Assembly: GCF_002210435.1 (NCBI RefSeq)
Contig: NZ_MZMV01000001.1
Span: forward strand, 264,187-328,186
Reading direction: 5' to 3'
Source: Micromonospora wenchangensis
Lineage (GTDB): Bacteria > Actinomycetota > Actinomycetes > Mycobacteriales > Micromonosporaceae
Length of the DNA stretch: 64,000 nt
Shown here: in pieces, positions 42,801 to 52,853 of the stretch
Numbering within the stretch: position 1 is the first letter of the stretch
Layout: each line of letters begins with the position of its first letter
Notes under the pieces: model-generated
Seen by the model: the letters and a program-made list of their open reading frames with translations, nothing else
Database searches by the model: none
Told to the model about the DNA's origin: nothing
Made by a program: the position numbers and the translations under genes

Positions 42801-43247
42801 CGGGAAGCAGGTCCGCAGCGCATCGTGCCGGTCCACCAGCTCCTGGAGCGCGGCACGCAGCGCCTCGGCGTCGACCGCACCGGCGAACTCGTACCGCACC
42901 GGGACGCAGTACAGCGGCGAGTCCGGGTGCAGCCGGTCGAGGAACAGCAGCCGCTCCTCGGTCGGCGAGATCGGCACCCGGCGGGCCGGCGGCGCGAGCC
43001 GGGCCAGGTGCGCCACCAGGTCGACCGGCCGTCGGTAGCGGAACAGCAGGTCCATCTCGACCGGTACGCCGATCCGCCGGCGCAGTTCGAGCGCCACCTC
43101 CACGGCCTGTAGGGACTGCCCGCCGAGGTCGAAGAAGTCGGCGTCGGGGGCGATCTCCGCCCGCCGGAGCACCTGACCGAAGGCGGCCCGGACGATCTCC
43201 TCGTACGGCGGGGTGTCGACCGCCGCCGGCTCGTGGTCGACGCTCAC
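39831..43247 (-). CDS. NRPS-C: T-C-A-T, unassigned residue
   Basis: A 1138-residue protein from a GTG start overlapping the carbamoyltransferase stop (GTGA). Domains: carrier T at 10-85 (LGGQS, Ser45), LCL-type condensation at about 90-510 (HHLIADQ, with Gln for the usual Gly226), adenylation at about 530-1020 with YTSGSTG and NGKVDR, and a second carrier ending near 1115 (LGGTS). Specificity residues read by eye: D-A-L-F-L-G-A-T-F-K. This is a hydrophobic pocket closest to Val/Ile-type codes, but I do not assign it. There is no E or thioesterase domain. The extra N-terminal carrier follows a carrier-terminated NRPS-B, so it is either tandem or a separate entry point. Confidence 0.85.
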   Translation of the reverse strand: MSVDHEPAAVDTPPYEEIVRAAFGQVLRRAEIAPDADFFDLGGQSLQAVEVALELRRRIGVPVEMDLLFRYRRPVDLVAHLARLAPPARRVPISPTEERLLFLDRLHPDSPLYCVPVRYEFAGAVDAEALRAALQELVDRHDALRTCFPADGRKLVRTAATLPWTVVDLSGEEPDRAAAESRRHLDAQARRPVPTDVPPLARACLVTEPGDRAVLLLTLHHLIADQHSLDLLDSQLQQAYGARVGLARELPPVRRRGLANRPDAAESLAHWRDQLAGLGGRLALPADRPRPEVVGPAGAVVTAPLDPALGTRLTDLARDCAASEFMVLLAAYTAFLSRVAAPEGTTHASDVVVGAPFGGRTVDDEDTVGMFVNVLPVRARIDADTTFRDLVAQVRAQVSAALAYQWTPLQELVAELADAAGPDGHPLTQVGISHVDDRGWRWAPAGAPAVREVLSTGTAKFELLWTVTTGTTSATSALEVAADLFTPDRARELHATLLADLARLSATPDAPVVDAVASDPSTAREVVHGYVRQPAELPVHEVVALRARAHPEAVAVRHGDRELSYGALDTAAAVLAGRLVAAGVRPGDRVAVAAARGADAVTAFLAVLRAGAAYVPVDVAQPPARSRAIGRDSGVRLALCERGREDHVPPGVPTIELPGVPAGAAAGAAGAAGPVGSAHVPVTVRHPAYVMYTSGSTGAPKGVVVPHEAILRLVPHSNFLRLGPDDVVAHLSNTAFDAATLEIWGALCAGATLVVVPREVALSPYRLGRFLAETGVSVMFTTNALLNAIVTHVPDAFARLRVLLVGGDQYALAQIRRMLAAGAPEHLVNAYGPTENTTFSAAHEVVPADLDRGVIPIGGPIDGGYLRVLDDRLAPVAPGGTGELYVGGQGLADGYVGDPGRTCAAFVADPFADAPGQRLYRTGDLVRLRPDGDVVFLGRRDDQVKISGFRVEPGEVERVLGDCPQVGDHAVVAVTDAEPVELVAVSTGPAEPSEVREFLRANLPAYMVPARCHRLPALPVTPNGKVDRAALLAALGRDPDPEPPVPDAASPSGDQVAAGLADIWRDLLGVTEFGADSQFFALGGTSIKALHLVGAVHRRFGVDLRIVTVFRRPSFADLAREIADLVRTEQRGNGDGPG

Positions 43248-45016
43248 GCGGGCCCCCCGGCGGTGCGGCGGACCAGGTGGCCGTCGAGGACGAGGGCGTC
43301 CAGGGTGGACCGGGCGAAGGTGGCGACCGCCTCGGCCGGGGTCCGGACGATGGGCTGACCCCGCAGGTTGAACGACGTGTTGACCAGCACCGGCAGCCCG
43401 GTCCGCCGGCCCATCTCGCGCAGCAGCCCCCAGAACAGCGGCGCGTCCTCGCGTCGTACCACCTGCACCCGGGCCGACCCGTCGACGTGCGTGACGGCGG
43501 GCAACCGGTCCCGGTAGGGCTCCCGGACGCCGGTGACCATCAGCATGTGCCGGAACGCCGCCTCCGTGCCCGGCGGGATGTCGAAGTACCGGGCGGCGTC
43601 CTCCACCGGCACCGCTGGGGCGAACGGGCGGAACTCCTCACGCTGCTTGACCACGGTGTTGAGGTGTTCGCGCATGGTGGGCGAGCGCGGGTCGGCGAGG
43701 ATGCTGCGGTTGCCCAGGGCACGCGGGCCGAACTCCATCCGGCCCTGGCACACCGCCACGGTGGCCCCGCCCTCGATCAACGCGACGGTCTCGCGGACCA
43801 GGTCAGCCTCGGCGTGCCGGCGGACCTCGAAACCCGGACCGAGGTCCCGCAGCGCCGCCGCCACGTCGTCGGCGGTGCACCCGTCCCCCCAGTACGGCAT
43901 CCGCATCCCGGTCGGCGTCGCCGGCCGCGCCTCGCGCAGCGCGGCCAGGGCCGCCCCCAGCGCGGTGCCGTCGTCCCCGGAGGCCGGCTGGACGAACACC
44001 TCGTCGAAGAGGCCGCTGCGCAGGATCACCCCGTTCGCCGAGCAGTTCAGCGCGACCCCGCCGGCCAGGCAGAGCCGGCGCAGCCCGGTGCGGCGGCGGT
44101 ACTCGGTCAGCACGTGCAGCAGGGTGCGTTCCAGCGCGTCCTGCAGGGCGGCGGCCACGTCCATGTGGTGCTGCCCCAGCTCCGCGTCGGGCTCGCGGGC
44201 CGGGCCGAGCTTCTCCTCCAGCCGGCGCAGCACCCCCTGGTGCGTCTCGCGTTCCAGCGGGGACTTGTTGGCCGACAGCAGCGGTACGGCGTACCCGCCG
44301 TCGGGGTCGAGCCGGACGAACTCGTCGAGGGTGGCCCGGTAGCGCTGCCGGTCGCCGTACGGGGCCAGGCCCATCACCTTGTACTCGTCCATCCCGGGCT
44401 GGAAGCCGAGATAGTGGGTGAAGACGCTGTAGAGGATGCCCAGCGAACTCATGATCGGGTAGCTGCCGAGCGGGTCGAGCACCGCGCCCCGCCCCGCGAA
44501 CACCGTCAGCGACTCCTGCTCGCCCATGCCGTCGGCCACCACCACCAGCGCCTCGTCGAAACCGCTGAGGTAGTAGCTGCTGGCGGCGTGGGCGACGTGG
44601 TGCCCGACGTGCACGAACCGGGGTTCGGCGACGGCCGGCGGGTAGTGGGCGGCGAAGACCTCCCGCTGGACGCGCTGCGCGTACACCTCCTCGTACCAGC
44701 GGGTGGAGAGGTGGTCGAGCTGCCAGACCGGGGACGGTTCGTAGCGGAAGCCGTGCGCGACGACCGCGACGTCACGCATCGTCGCCCCGGCCGCCCGCAG
44801 GCAGGCGTCGATCGCGTCCCGGGGGAAGCGGCCGGTGCCCTTGTCGCCGTCGTAGCGTTCCTGGGCGGCGGCGGCGATCACCCCGGTCTCGTCGACCAGC
44901 GCCGCCGCCGAGTCGAGGCCCTGGACGATCCGTTGTTCCCGCCGCCACCCGTCGCCGAGTATCGCGCGCTTGAGCGCCGTGCCGCGGTCGAGGCCGCTGA
45001 ATCCCAGCGTCAGCAT
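43244..45016 (-). CDS. O-carbamoyltransferase (NodU/CmcH/TobZ family)
   Basis: A 590-residue protein. ATG 45016 is chosen over TTG 45025 because GAAGG then has proper spacing. The N-terminal Kae1-like domain has metal ligands His139-His140 and His143 (HHVAHA) and Asp162 (VVADGMGE). The C-terminal YrdC-like domain has CQGRMEFGPRALGNRSI and ADPRSPTMREHLN, which bind carbamoyl adenylate. It transfers a carbamoyl group from carbamoyl phosphate to a hydroxyl. In this cluster, acceptors could be Ser, Thr or a P450-made hydroxyl. It lies between NRPS-B and NRPS-C. Confidence 0.9.
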   Translation of the reverse strand: MLTLGFSGLDRGTALKRAILGDGWRREQRIVQGLDSAAALVDETGVIAAAAQERYDGDKGTGRFPRDAIDACLRAAGATMRDVAVVAHGFRYEPSPVWQLDHLSTRWYEEVYAQRVQREVFAAHYPPAVAEPRFVHVGHHVAHAASSYYLSGFDEALVVVADGMGEQESLTVFAGRGAVLDPLGSYPIMSSLGILYSVFTHYLGFQPGMDEYKVMGLAPYGDRQRYRATLDEFVRLDPDGGYAVPLLSANKSPLERETHQGVLRRLEEKLGPAREPDAELGQHHMDVAAALQDALERTLLHVLTEYRRRTGLRRLCLAGGVALNCSANGVILRSGLFDEVFVQPASGDDGTALGAALAALREARPATPTGMRMPYWGDGCTADDVAAALRDLGPGFEVRRHAEADLVRETVALIEGGATVAVCQGRMEFGPRALGNRSILADPRSPTMREHLNTVVKQREEFRPFAPAVPVEDAARYFDIPPGTEAAFRHMLMVTGVREPYRDRLPAVTHVDGSARVQVVRREDAPLFWGLLREMGRRTGLPVLVNTSFNLRGQPIVRTPAEAVATFARSTLDALVLDGHLVRRTAGGPA

Positions 45017-45086
45017 TGTCGTCAACCTTCGTTCGCAGGGGTGGTCGGCCGACTGACGGCCGCTGGTCGGTAGGAGGGCGGCCGGG

Positions 45087-48000
45087 TCAGTCGGCGGCCG
45101 GCACCGGTTCGGGCAGGCGCGCGGCCAGCCGGGCGGGGGTGGGGTGCGCCATCAGCTCCACGACCTCCAGGTCGACGCCGAGCGCCGCCTCGACGCCGTG
45201 CACCAGCCGCATCGCGGTCAACGAGTCCCCGCCCAGGTCGAAGAAGTCGTCGTCGACCCCGGCCGGCACCCCCAGCACCTCGCTGAACAGCTCGCACAGC
45301 CGGGCCGGTAGCCCGTCGACCGGCGCGGCGGCCACCGGGTCGGCGGTGGGCGTCGGCGGCGCGGGCAGGGCCGCCCGGTCGAGCTTGCCGGTCGGGCCGA
45401 GCGGCAGCGCGTCGAGCGCGACGAACGCCGCCGGCACCTGGTGCGCCGGCAGGCTCGCGGCCAGCTCGTCGCGCAACCGGCCCGGATCGAACGGGACGGC
45501 CGGCGTCGGCACCACGTACCCGACGATCCGGCGGATGCCCGGCACGTCCTCGCGGACCGCCGTCGCCGCCGCCAGCACCCCGGCGCAGCGGGCCAGCGCC
45601 GCGTCGATCTCGCCCAGTTCGACGCGGAAGCCCCGCACCTTGACCTGCTGGTCGTCACGCCCGTGGAAGACCACCTGGCCGGCGGGGTCCCAGGCCGCCC
45701 GGTCCCCGGTGCGGTACATCCGCTCCCCCGGGCCGCCGAACGGGTCGGCCAAGAACCGTTCGGCGGTCAGCCCGGGGCGGTCCAGGTAACCCCGGGCCAG
45801 ACCGACGCCGGTCAGGTACAGGTCGCCCACCACCCCCGGGGGCACCGGGCGCAGGAAGCCGTCCAGCACGTGCACCCGGGTGTTCCAGATGGGCCGCCCG
45901 ATCGGCACGTACGCCGCCCGCCCGCCCGCCGGCACCGGCCAGTGGGTGACGTCCACGGACGCCTCCGTGGGCCCGTACAGGTTGTGCAGGTCCGCGCCGC
46001 AGGTGGCGTGGAACCGGTGGGCGAGTTCCGGGTCCAGTGCCTCCCCGCTGCAGATCACCAGGCGCAGGCCGGCGCAGTGCGCGGCGACCGGCTCGGCCAG
46101 GAAGGCGGCGAGCACGGACGGTACGAAGTGGGCGGTGGTGACCCGCTGCCTGTCGATCAGCCGGGCCAGCCGGGTCGGGTCCCGCTGGTCGTCCGCGTCG
46201 GCGACGACGACCGCCGCGCCGGTGGACAGCGGCCAGAACATCTCCCACACCGACACGTCGAAGCTGAGGCTCGTCTTGTGCAGGACCCGGTCGGCGGCGG
46301 TCAGCCGGTACCGGTCCTGCATCCAGGCCAGCCGGTTGACGATGCCGGCGTGCGGCACGACGACGCCCTTGGGCCGGCCGGTCGAGCCGGAGGTGTAGAT
46401 GACGTAGGCGGGATGGGCGGCGCGCAGCGGCGTGGACCGGTCCCGGTCGGTGGGGGCGGTCGCCGGTTGCCGGGCGAGCAGTTCCCCCACGGCCGGGGCG
46501 TCGACGTCGAGGCAGCGGTCGGCGGGGCAGCCCGCGGCGACCAGCCGCCCGGCGGTCTCCCCGGTGGTCAGCACGCAGTCGGCCCCGCTGTCGCTGACCA
46601 TCAGGGCCCGCCGCGCCGCCGGGTACTCCGGGTCCACCGGCAGGTACGCGGCACCCGCCTTGACCGTGGCGAGGATCGCCACCAGGCTGGCCGTGGAGCG
46701 GGGCAGCGCGACGGCCACCACCCGTTCCGGGCCGACGCCGCGCCCGATCAGCAGGTGGGCCAGCCGGTTGGCGGCGGCGTCCAGGTCGGCGTAGCTCAGC
46801 TCCCCGTCGCCGTCGTGGACGGCGACCGCGTCCGGGGTACGTCGTACCTGCGCCTCGAACCGGCCGACCAGGGTGTCCGGGTCGGTCCGGGCCGGCGGGA
46901 CGGTCGTGTCGTTGGCCTCGGCGAGCAGCCGCCGGTCCGCCCCGGTGAGCGGGGACAGCCGGGCTACCGGGACGCCCGGGTCGGCGACGACCGCCCCCAG
47001 CAGCGCCCGCAACCGTTCCAGCACCGCGTCGGCGGTCGCCGGGGAGACCAGGTCCGGCTGGTGGCTGACGCGGATCCGCATCCGGGCCCCGGGGAGCACC
47101 ACCACGGCGAGCGGGTAGTGGGTGGCGTCGCGGCCCTGCACGTCGGTGATCCGGGCCTCGCCCAGGGCCGGGGTGCCGTCCAGCGCGACCGGGTAGTTCT
47201 CGAAGACGTACAGGGTGTCGAAGAGGGTGCCGGGGGTGCCGGCGAGCCGCTGCACCGCGCCCAGCCCCAGGTACTGGTGCGGCACCAGCGCGGACTGCTC
47301 GCCGTGCAGCCGGGTCAGCAGGTCGCCGAACGCCTCCCCGGGGGTGGTCCGCACCCGCACCGGCAGCGTGTTGAGGAACAGCCCCACCATCGTCGCGACG
47401 CCGGGCAGCTCCGGCGGGCGACCCGCCACCGGCATCCCGAACACCACGTCGGCGCGCCCGGTCAGGTAGCCGAGCAGCACCCCCCAGGCGGCCTGGAGCA
47501 CGGTGTTCACCGTGACGCCCCGCTCCCGGGCCAGGGCGGTCAGCGCCGCCGTCAGCCCCTCGTCCAGCTCGACGTCGAGGTCGCGGGGCAGCGCCGTCGG
47601 GTGGGCCGCGCCCGGCCCGGCGAGCAGGGTCGGTTCGGCCAGCCCGGCCAGCGCCGTCCGCCACGCCGCCTCGGCGGCCGGCCGGTCCTGCCGGGCCACC
47701 CAGTCCAGATAGGTACGGAACGGCACCGGCGGCGGCGGGGCCGCGGCCCCCCGACGGTGCTCGTAGAGCGCGATCAGGTCGCGGACGACGAGCGACAGCG
47801 ACCAGCCGTCGAGCAGGATGTGGTGGTGGGTGAAGTCGAGGCGGTACCGCTCGGCACCCAGCCGGACCAGACTGAACCGCAGCAGCGGCGGCCGGGCCGG
47901 GTCGAAGCGTCGACGCCGTTCGGTGTCGGCGATGCGGGCGGCCTCGGCCTGCGCCTGCGGAGCGGGCAGCGCCGACAGGTCGACCTCCTGCCAGGGCGGC

Positions 48001-51000
48001 TCGACGTCGTCGCCGATCACCTGCACCGGGGGGCCGGTGAGCTGCTGCCGGAACGCCGCACCCAGGTTCGGGTGCCGGGTCAGCAGGTCCCGGGCGGCCC
48101 GGCGCAGGGCCACCGGGTCCAGCCGGCCGGTCAGCTCCAGGGTCAGCTGGGCGGTGTAGACGTCCGCGCCGGTCCCGGCGTACGTGGCGTGGTAGAGGAT
48201 GCCCTCCTGCAACGGGGCCAGCGGCAGCAGGTCGGTCAGCCGGGGGTGTTCGGCCCCGATCGTGTCCAGCTCCCCCTGCCCGATCGTGACCAGCGGAAAG
48301 TCGGAGGGGATCCGGCCCACCGCCGGGGTCGCGGTGCTGTCCGCCAGCACCCGCAGCGCACGCAGCCACCCGTCGGCCAGCTCGCGGACCCGGGCCTCGG
48401 GCACGGCGTCACCGGCCCAGGTCCAGGTGGCCCGCAGTTGCGGGCCGTCGGCGAGGTCCACGGTGACGGCGTTCAGCGACACCGCGTGCGGCAGCGGCAT
48501 GTCCGCGTCGACGTCACCGCCGAGGGCGTCCTGCGGTACGGGGGTCCAGTCCGCCTCGGACGTGCCGCCGCCGAGCCGGCCCAGGTAGTTGAAGCCGAGC
48601 TGCGGGCGGCCCAGTCCGGCCAGTTCGGGGCCGGTGGCCAGGTTCAGGTAGCGCAGCAGCCCGTACCCGATGCCGTGGTCGGGTACGGCGCGGAGCTGTT
48701 CCTTGACCCGCCGCACGACGGTGCCCACGGCGGGCCCGGCGGCCCACACCTGCGCCCAGTCCACCGCCCCCGGGTCCAGCCGCACCGGGTACAGGCTGGT
48801 GAACCAGCCGACGGTACGGGCGACGTCGACGTGCTCGGCCAGCGGTTCGCGGCCGTGGCTCTCGACGTCGACCAGCAGCCCGCCCGGCCGGCCCGACGCG
48901 ACCGCGACGGTCAGCGCGGCCAGCAGCACCTCGTCCACCCCGGCGTGCAGCGCGTCCGGCACCCGGCGCAGCAGCGCCGCCGACAGCTCCACCGGGACGG
49001 TCTGCGCCAACGAGCGGGCGGTCCGGGCGGTGTCCCGGGCCGGGTCCAGGGCGCGGGTGCCGACCGGCGGCGGGGGCGCGGCCAGCATCCCGCGCCACAG
49101 GTCCAGTTCGGCGCTGCGGGCCGGTCGGGTCGCCTCCTCGCCCAGCAGCGTCGACCACCGCCGGTACGAGGTGGTGACCGGGGCCAGCTCGGGCCGTCCA
49201 CCGGCGGACACGGCCGCCCACGCGGCGGCCAGGTCGGGCAGCAGGATCCGCCAGGACGTCGCGTCGACGGCGAGGTGGTGGGCGGCCAGCAGCAGCCGCC
49301 CGCGGTGCCGTGGCCCGGCGTCGAACCAGACGGCCTGGAGCATCATCCGCGCGCCCGGCGCGAGCCGGGCCTGGGCAGCCGCCGCGTGCTCGGCGACGAT
49401 CCGGCGGCGGTCCGGCTCCGGCGTGTCCGGGTCGACGGGCACCCGGGTCAGCACCGACGCGGCCGGTACGCTGCCCGGGGCAGCCACGTCCAGCCGCCAC
49501 GGGCCGTCGGGGCAGGACGGCCGGTCCAGCCGCATCCGCAGCGTGTCGTGCCGGTCGAGCACCGCCTGGAGGGCGGCACGGAGATCCGGTTCGGTGAGGT
49601 CGGCGGGGACCCGGACCACCATGGACTGGTAGTAGCCGTCGACCGGTCCGCCGGCCGCCCGCAGCCACTCCATGATCGGCGTCGGCTCGAACTCGCCCAC
49701 CCCGTCGTCGGCACGGCTTTCGGCGGCGTCCCGGCTGTGGTCGGCGGCCAGGTCGGCGACGGCGGCGAGCCCGGCGACGGTCGGGTGCGCGACGACGTCC
49801 CGGGGCCGGATGGCCAGCCCCTCGCTCTGCGCCCGGCTGACCAGTTGGATCGACGAGATGCTGTCGCCGCCGAGGCCGAAGAAGCTGTCCGTGACGCCGA
49901 CCGTGGGCACCCCCAGCACCTCGGCGAACAGGTCGCACAGCAGTTTCTCGGTGGCGGTGCCCGGCTGGTCGGCGACGGTCGTCGGCTCCTGGTCGGGTGC
50001 GGGCAGGGCCGCCCGGTCGACCTTGCCGTTGCGGTTGAGCGGCAGGGCGGCCAGGGGCACCAGGACGTTCGGCACCATGTACTCGGGCAGGTGGCCGGCG
50101 ACGAAGGCGCGGACCGTGGCCGGGTCGGGGGCGGGGCCGTCCGGCGGGCCCACCAGGTAGCCGACGAGCTGCCGCCCGCCCGCGCCCACCTCCCGGACGA
50201 CCACCGCCGCCTGGGCGACCGTGTCGTGCCGGGTCAGCACCGCCTCCACCTCGCCCGGTTCGATCCGGTGGCCGCGCACCTTCACCTGGTCGTCCACCCG
50301 GCCGACGAACTCCAGCTCGCCGTCGGGACGCCAGCGCACCAGGTCACCGGTGCGGTACATCCGCTCCCCCGGCCCCGCGTACGGGTCGGCCAGGAACCGG
50401 GTCGCGGTCAGCCCGGGTCGGCGCAGGTAGCCCCGGGCCAGGGCCCGGCCGGAGACGTACAGTTCACCGGCCACCCCGGCGGGGACCAGCCGCAGGGCGT
50501 CGTCGAGGACGTACACCTGGCAGTTGCGGACCGGGCGGCCGATGGGCACGGCGGTCCCGGACCCGACCCGGTCGGCGCGCAGGTCGGCGCTCATGGTGGC
50601 GCAGACCGTCGTCTCCGTCGGGCCGTACGCGTTGACCATGCGACGGCCCTCCGCCCAGCGGGTGACCAGTTCGGCGGGGCACGCCTCGCCGGCCAGCACC
50701 AGGGAGCGCAGGGTGGGCAGGGGCTGTGCGGCCAGCGGGGTGAGCACCGCCGGGGGCAGCGTCGCGTGGGTGATCCCGTGGGCCCGGACGAAGTCGGCGA
50801 GCAGGTCGCCGACGAGCAGCCGTTCGGTCGGCACGACGAGGGCCGCGCCCGAGGTCAACGCCATGCACAGTTCCCAGAACGAGGCGTCGAAGCTGGGCGA
50901 GGCGAACTGGAGGACGCGGGCCCGACCGTCCACGCCGAGCCGGTCGGCCTGGGTGGCGGCGAGGCTGCTGACGCCCTGGTGGGTGACGACGACACCCTTC

Positions 51001-52853
51001 GGCCGCCCGGTGGACCCGGAGGTGAAGATCACGTACGCCGGGTGGGTCGGCAGCAGCGGGGTGCGGCGGTCCCGGTCGGTGGGGTCGCGGTCCGGGTGGC
51101 CGGCCAGCTCGGCGAGCAGCGCCGGGTCGTCGAGGTCGATCCGGGGCAGGTCGGCGGCCTCGGCGGCGGCGCGGGCCGTCGGCGCGGCGTCCGCCCCGGC
51201 GAACACCACGCCGGCCGGCGCGGCGTCGGCGAGCATCTGCGCGACGCGCGGACCCGGGTAGTCCGGGTCGACCGGCAGGTACCCGGCACCCGCCTTGGTC
51301 ACCGCGAGGATCGCGGTGACCAGCTCCACCCCGCGCGGCAGCACCAGCGCGACGAGCTGCTCCGGGCCGATCCCCCGGGCGATCAGCGCGTGGGCGAGCC
51401 GGTTGGCCCGCGCGTTCAACCCGCCGTACGTCAGCAGGTCCGCCCCGCAGCGGACGGCTACCGCGTCGGGCGTGCGGGCCGCCCACGCCTCTACCAGGGC
51501 CGGCAGGGTCGCCACCGGCACCGGATCGGGGTTGCGGCCCTGGGTCGACAGTCGCAGCCGCTCGGGCACGTCGAGCAGGTCGAGCCGGCCGGTACGCGTC
51601 CCGAGCAGGGTGGGCAGTTCGGTCAGCAGCCGGGTGAACCGGCGCAGCAGCCCCCGGGCGAACCCCACCGGGAACAGGTCGGGCCGGTAGGACAGCCGCA
51701 TCCGCAGCCGGGTGCCGGCCGCCGCGTTCAGGCTCAGCGGGTAGTGGGCGGCGTCGGCGGCGCCCGCCTCCACCCGCAGCGGCCCGCAGCGCAGCTCACC
51801 GGACTCGGGGAAGTTCTCGAACGCGACGCAGGTGTCGAACAGCTCGCCGGTCCCGGCCACCTTCTGGATGTCGGCCAGGCCCAGGTGGTGGTGCTCGATG
51901 AGCTGCGCCTGCTCGTGCTGGAGGCGGGTCAGCAGCGCCGACAGGGGCTCGTCGCGGCGCAGCCGGACCCGTACCGGCACCACGTTCATCAGCAGCCCGA
52001 CCATGTTCTCGGACCCGGGCAGCTCGGGTGGCCGGCCGGAGACGGCCGCGCCGAACGTCACGTCGTCGCGTCCGGTGAGCTGGCCGATCAGCAGCGCCCA
52101 CGCGCCCTGCACGAGGGTGTTGACGGTGAGGTCGTGCCGCCTGGCGAACGCCACCAGGTCCGCCGTGGCCGCCGCGTCGAGTTCGGCCGGCAGGTCACCG
52201 GGCCAGACCGGGACGCGGGTCGGGTCGGCCGGGGCGACGAGGGTGGGCCCGGCCAGGTCCGCCAGCGCCACCCGCCAGGCCGCCTCCGCGCCCGGCCGGT
52301 CCCGCCCGGCCAGCCAACCCAGGAAGTCCCGGTACGACGGGGCGGGTGGCAGCACGTCGCCCTGCGCGTAGAGGGTGCACAGGTCACGGATCAGCAGGCC
52401 GGTGGACCAGCCGTCGAGCAGGATGTGGTGGTAGGTGACGACCAGCCGGTGCCGGTGGCCGTCGACGCGGATCAGCCGGAATCCGATCAGCGGGGCCCGG
52501 CGCAGGTCGAACCGCCGTCCCTGGTCGGCCTCGGTGTGCCGGGCGAGGGCGGCGTCCGGGTCCTCCTGCGGCGCGACGGTGACCTCCGTCCAGGACAGTT
52601 CCGGCCGGCGGACGACCACCTGCACGGGTGGGCCGGAGCGGCGTTCCCGGAAACTCGCCCGCAGGTTGGGGTAGCGGCGCAGCAACGCCTCCGCCGCCGC
52701 CCGCAGCGCGGCGACGTCCAGCGGACCGTGCAGGTCCAGGATCAGCTGCGCGGTCTGCACCTCCGGCCCGCTGCTCTGGTGCCAGGAGTGGAACATCATC
52801 CCGGCCTGCAGGGGGGCCAGCGGCAGAATGTCCTCGATGCTCGACGTGGTCAT
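45087..52853 (-). CDS. NRPS-B: C-A(Phe)-T-E-C-A(Ser)-T
   Basis: A 2588-residue bimodular NRPS whose ATG overlaps the NRPS-A stop (ATGA). Module 1: C domain at 1-435 starting [17 protein letters not shown] (typical of C domains accepting a D-residue; HHILLDG at 142-148); A with code D-A-W-T-V-A-A-V-C-K, matching Phe; T (LGGDS); then E with [19 protein letters not shown] and GYGLLRY. Module 2: a second D-acceptor C domain ([20 protein letters not shown]); A with code D-V-W-H-I-S-L-V-D-K, matching Ser; T (LGGDS). It should add D-Phe then L-Ser. Codes were aligned by eye to GrsA. Confidence 0.9.
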   Translation of the reverse strand: MTTSSIEDILPLAPLQAGMMFHSWHQSSGPEVQTAQLILDLHGPLDVAALRAAAEALLRRYPNLRASFRERRSGPPVQVVVRRPELSWTEVTVAPQEDPDAALARHTEADQGRRFDLRRAPLIGFRLIRVDGHRHRLVVTYHHILLDGWSTGLLIRDLCTLYAQGDVLPPAPSYRDFLGWLAGRDRPGAEAAWRVALADLAGPTLVAPADPTRVPVWPGDLPAELDAAATADLVAFARRHDLTVNTLVQGAWALLIGQLTGRDDVTFGAAVSGRPPELPGSENMVGLLMNVVPVRVRLRRDEPLSALLTRLQHEQAQLIEHHHLGLADIQKVAGTGELFDTCVAFENFPESGELRCGPLRVEAGAADAAHYPLSLNAAAGTRLRMRLSYRPDLFPVGFARGLLRRFTRLLTELPTLLGTRTGRLDLLDVPERLRLSTQGRNPDPVPVATLPALVEAWAARTPDAVAVRCGADLLTYGGLNARANRLAHALIARGIGPEQLVALVLPRGVELVTAILAVTKAGAGYLPVDPDYPGPRVAQMLADAAPAGVVFAGADAAPTARAAAEAADLPRIDLDDPALLAELAGHPDRDPTDRDRRTPLLPTHPAYVIFTSGSTGRPKGVVVTHQGVSSLAATQADRLGVDGRARVLQFASPSFDASFWELCMALTSGAALVVPTERLLVGDLLADFVRAHGITHATLPPAVLTPLAAQPLPTLRSLVLAGEACPAELVTRWAEGRRMVNAYGPTETTVCATMSADLRADRVGSGTAVPIGRPVRNCQVYVLDDALRLVPAGVAGELYVSGRALARGYLRRPGLTATRFLADPYAGPGERMYRTGDLVRWRPDGELEFVGRVDDQVKVRGHRIEPGEVEAVLTRHDTVAQAAVVVREVGAGGRQLVGYLVGPPDGPAPDPATVRAFVAGHLPEYMVPNVLVPLAALPLNRNGKVDRAALPAPDQEPTTVADQPGTATEKLLCDLFAEVLGVPTVGVTDSFFGLGGDSISSIQLVSRAQSEGLAIRPRDVVAHPTVAGLAAVADLAADHSRDAAESRADDGVGEFEPTPIMEWLRAAGGPVDGYYQSMVVRVPADLTEPDLRAALQAVLDRHDTLRMRLDRPSCPDGPWRLDVAAPGSVPAASVLTRVPVDPDTPEPDRRRIVAEHAAAAQARLAPGARMMLQAVWFDAGPRHRGRLLLAAHHLAVDATSWRILLPDLAAAWAAVSAGGRPELAPVTTSYRRWSTLLGEEATRPARSAELDLWRGMLAAPPPPVGTRALDPARDTARTARSLAQTVPVELSAALLRRVPDALHAGVDEVLLAALTVAVASGRPGGLLVDVESHGREPLAEHVDVARTVGWFTSLYPVRLDPGAVDWAQVWAAGPAVGTVVRRVKEQLRAVPDHGIGYGLLRYLNLATGPELAGLGRPQLGFNYLGRLGGGTSEADWTPVPQDALGGDVDADMPLPHAVSLNAVTVDLADGPQLRATWTWAGDAVPEARVRELADGWLRALRVLADSTATPAVGRIPSDFPLVTIGQGELDTIGAEHPRLTDLLPLAPLQEGILYHATYAGTGADVYTAQLTLELTGRLDPVALRRAARDLLTRHPNLGAAFRQQLTGPPVQVIGDDVEPPWQEVDLSALPAPQAQAEAARIADTERRRRFDPARPPLLRFSLVRLGAERYRLDFTHHHILLDGWSLSLVVRDLIALYEHRRGAAAPPPPVPFRTYLDWVARQDRPAAEAAWRTALAGLAEPTLLAGPGAAHPTALPRDLDVELDEGLTAALTALARERGVTVNTVLQAAWGVLLGYLTGRADVVFGMPVAGRPPELPGVATMVGLFLNTLPVRVRTTPGEAFGDLLTRLHGEQSALVPHQYLGLGAVQRLAGTPGTLFDTLYVFENYPVALDGTPALGEARITDVQGRDATHYPLAVVVLPGARMRIRVSHQPDLVSPATADAVLERLRALLGAVVADPGVPVARLSPLTGADRRLLAEANDTTVPPARTDPDTLVGRFEAQVRRTPDAVAVHDGDGELSYADLDAAANRLAHLLIGRGVGPERVVAVALPRSTASLVAILATVKAGAAYLPVDPEYPAARRALMVSDSGADCVLTTGETAGRLVAAGCPADRCLDVDAPAVGELLARQPATAPTDRDRSTPLRAAHPAYVIYTSGSTGRPKGVVVPHAGIVNRLAWMQDRYRLTAADRVLHKTSLSFDVSVWEMFWPLSTGAAVVVADADDQRDPTRLARLIDRQRVTTAHFVPSVLAAFLAEPVAAHCAGLRLVICSGEALDPELAHRFHATCGADLHNLYGPTEASVDVTHWPVPAGGRAAYVPIGRPIWNTRVHVLDGFLRPVPPGVVGDLYLTGVGLARGYLDRPGLTAERFLADPFGGPGERMYRTGDRAAWDPAGQVVFHGRDDQQVKVRGFRVELGEIDAALARCAGVLAAATAVREDVPGIRRIVGYVVPTPAVPFDPGRLRDELAASLPAHQVPAAFVALDALPLGPTGKLDRAALPAPPTPTADPVAAAPVDGLPARLCELFSEVLGVPAGVDDDFFDLGGDSLTAMRLVHGVEAALGVDLEVVELMAHPTPARLAARLPEPVPAAD

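Noticed and set aside
39831..43247. Nocardicin-like beta-lactam-forming condensation domain downstream of Ser
   Set aside because: Those domains have an extra His (HHHxxxD). Here the motif is LHHLIAD, so there is no specific sign of beta-lactam formation.
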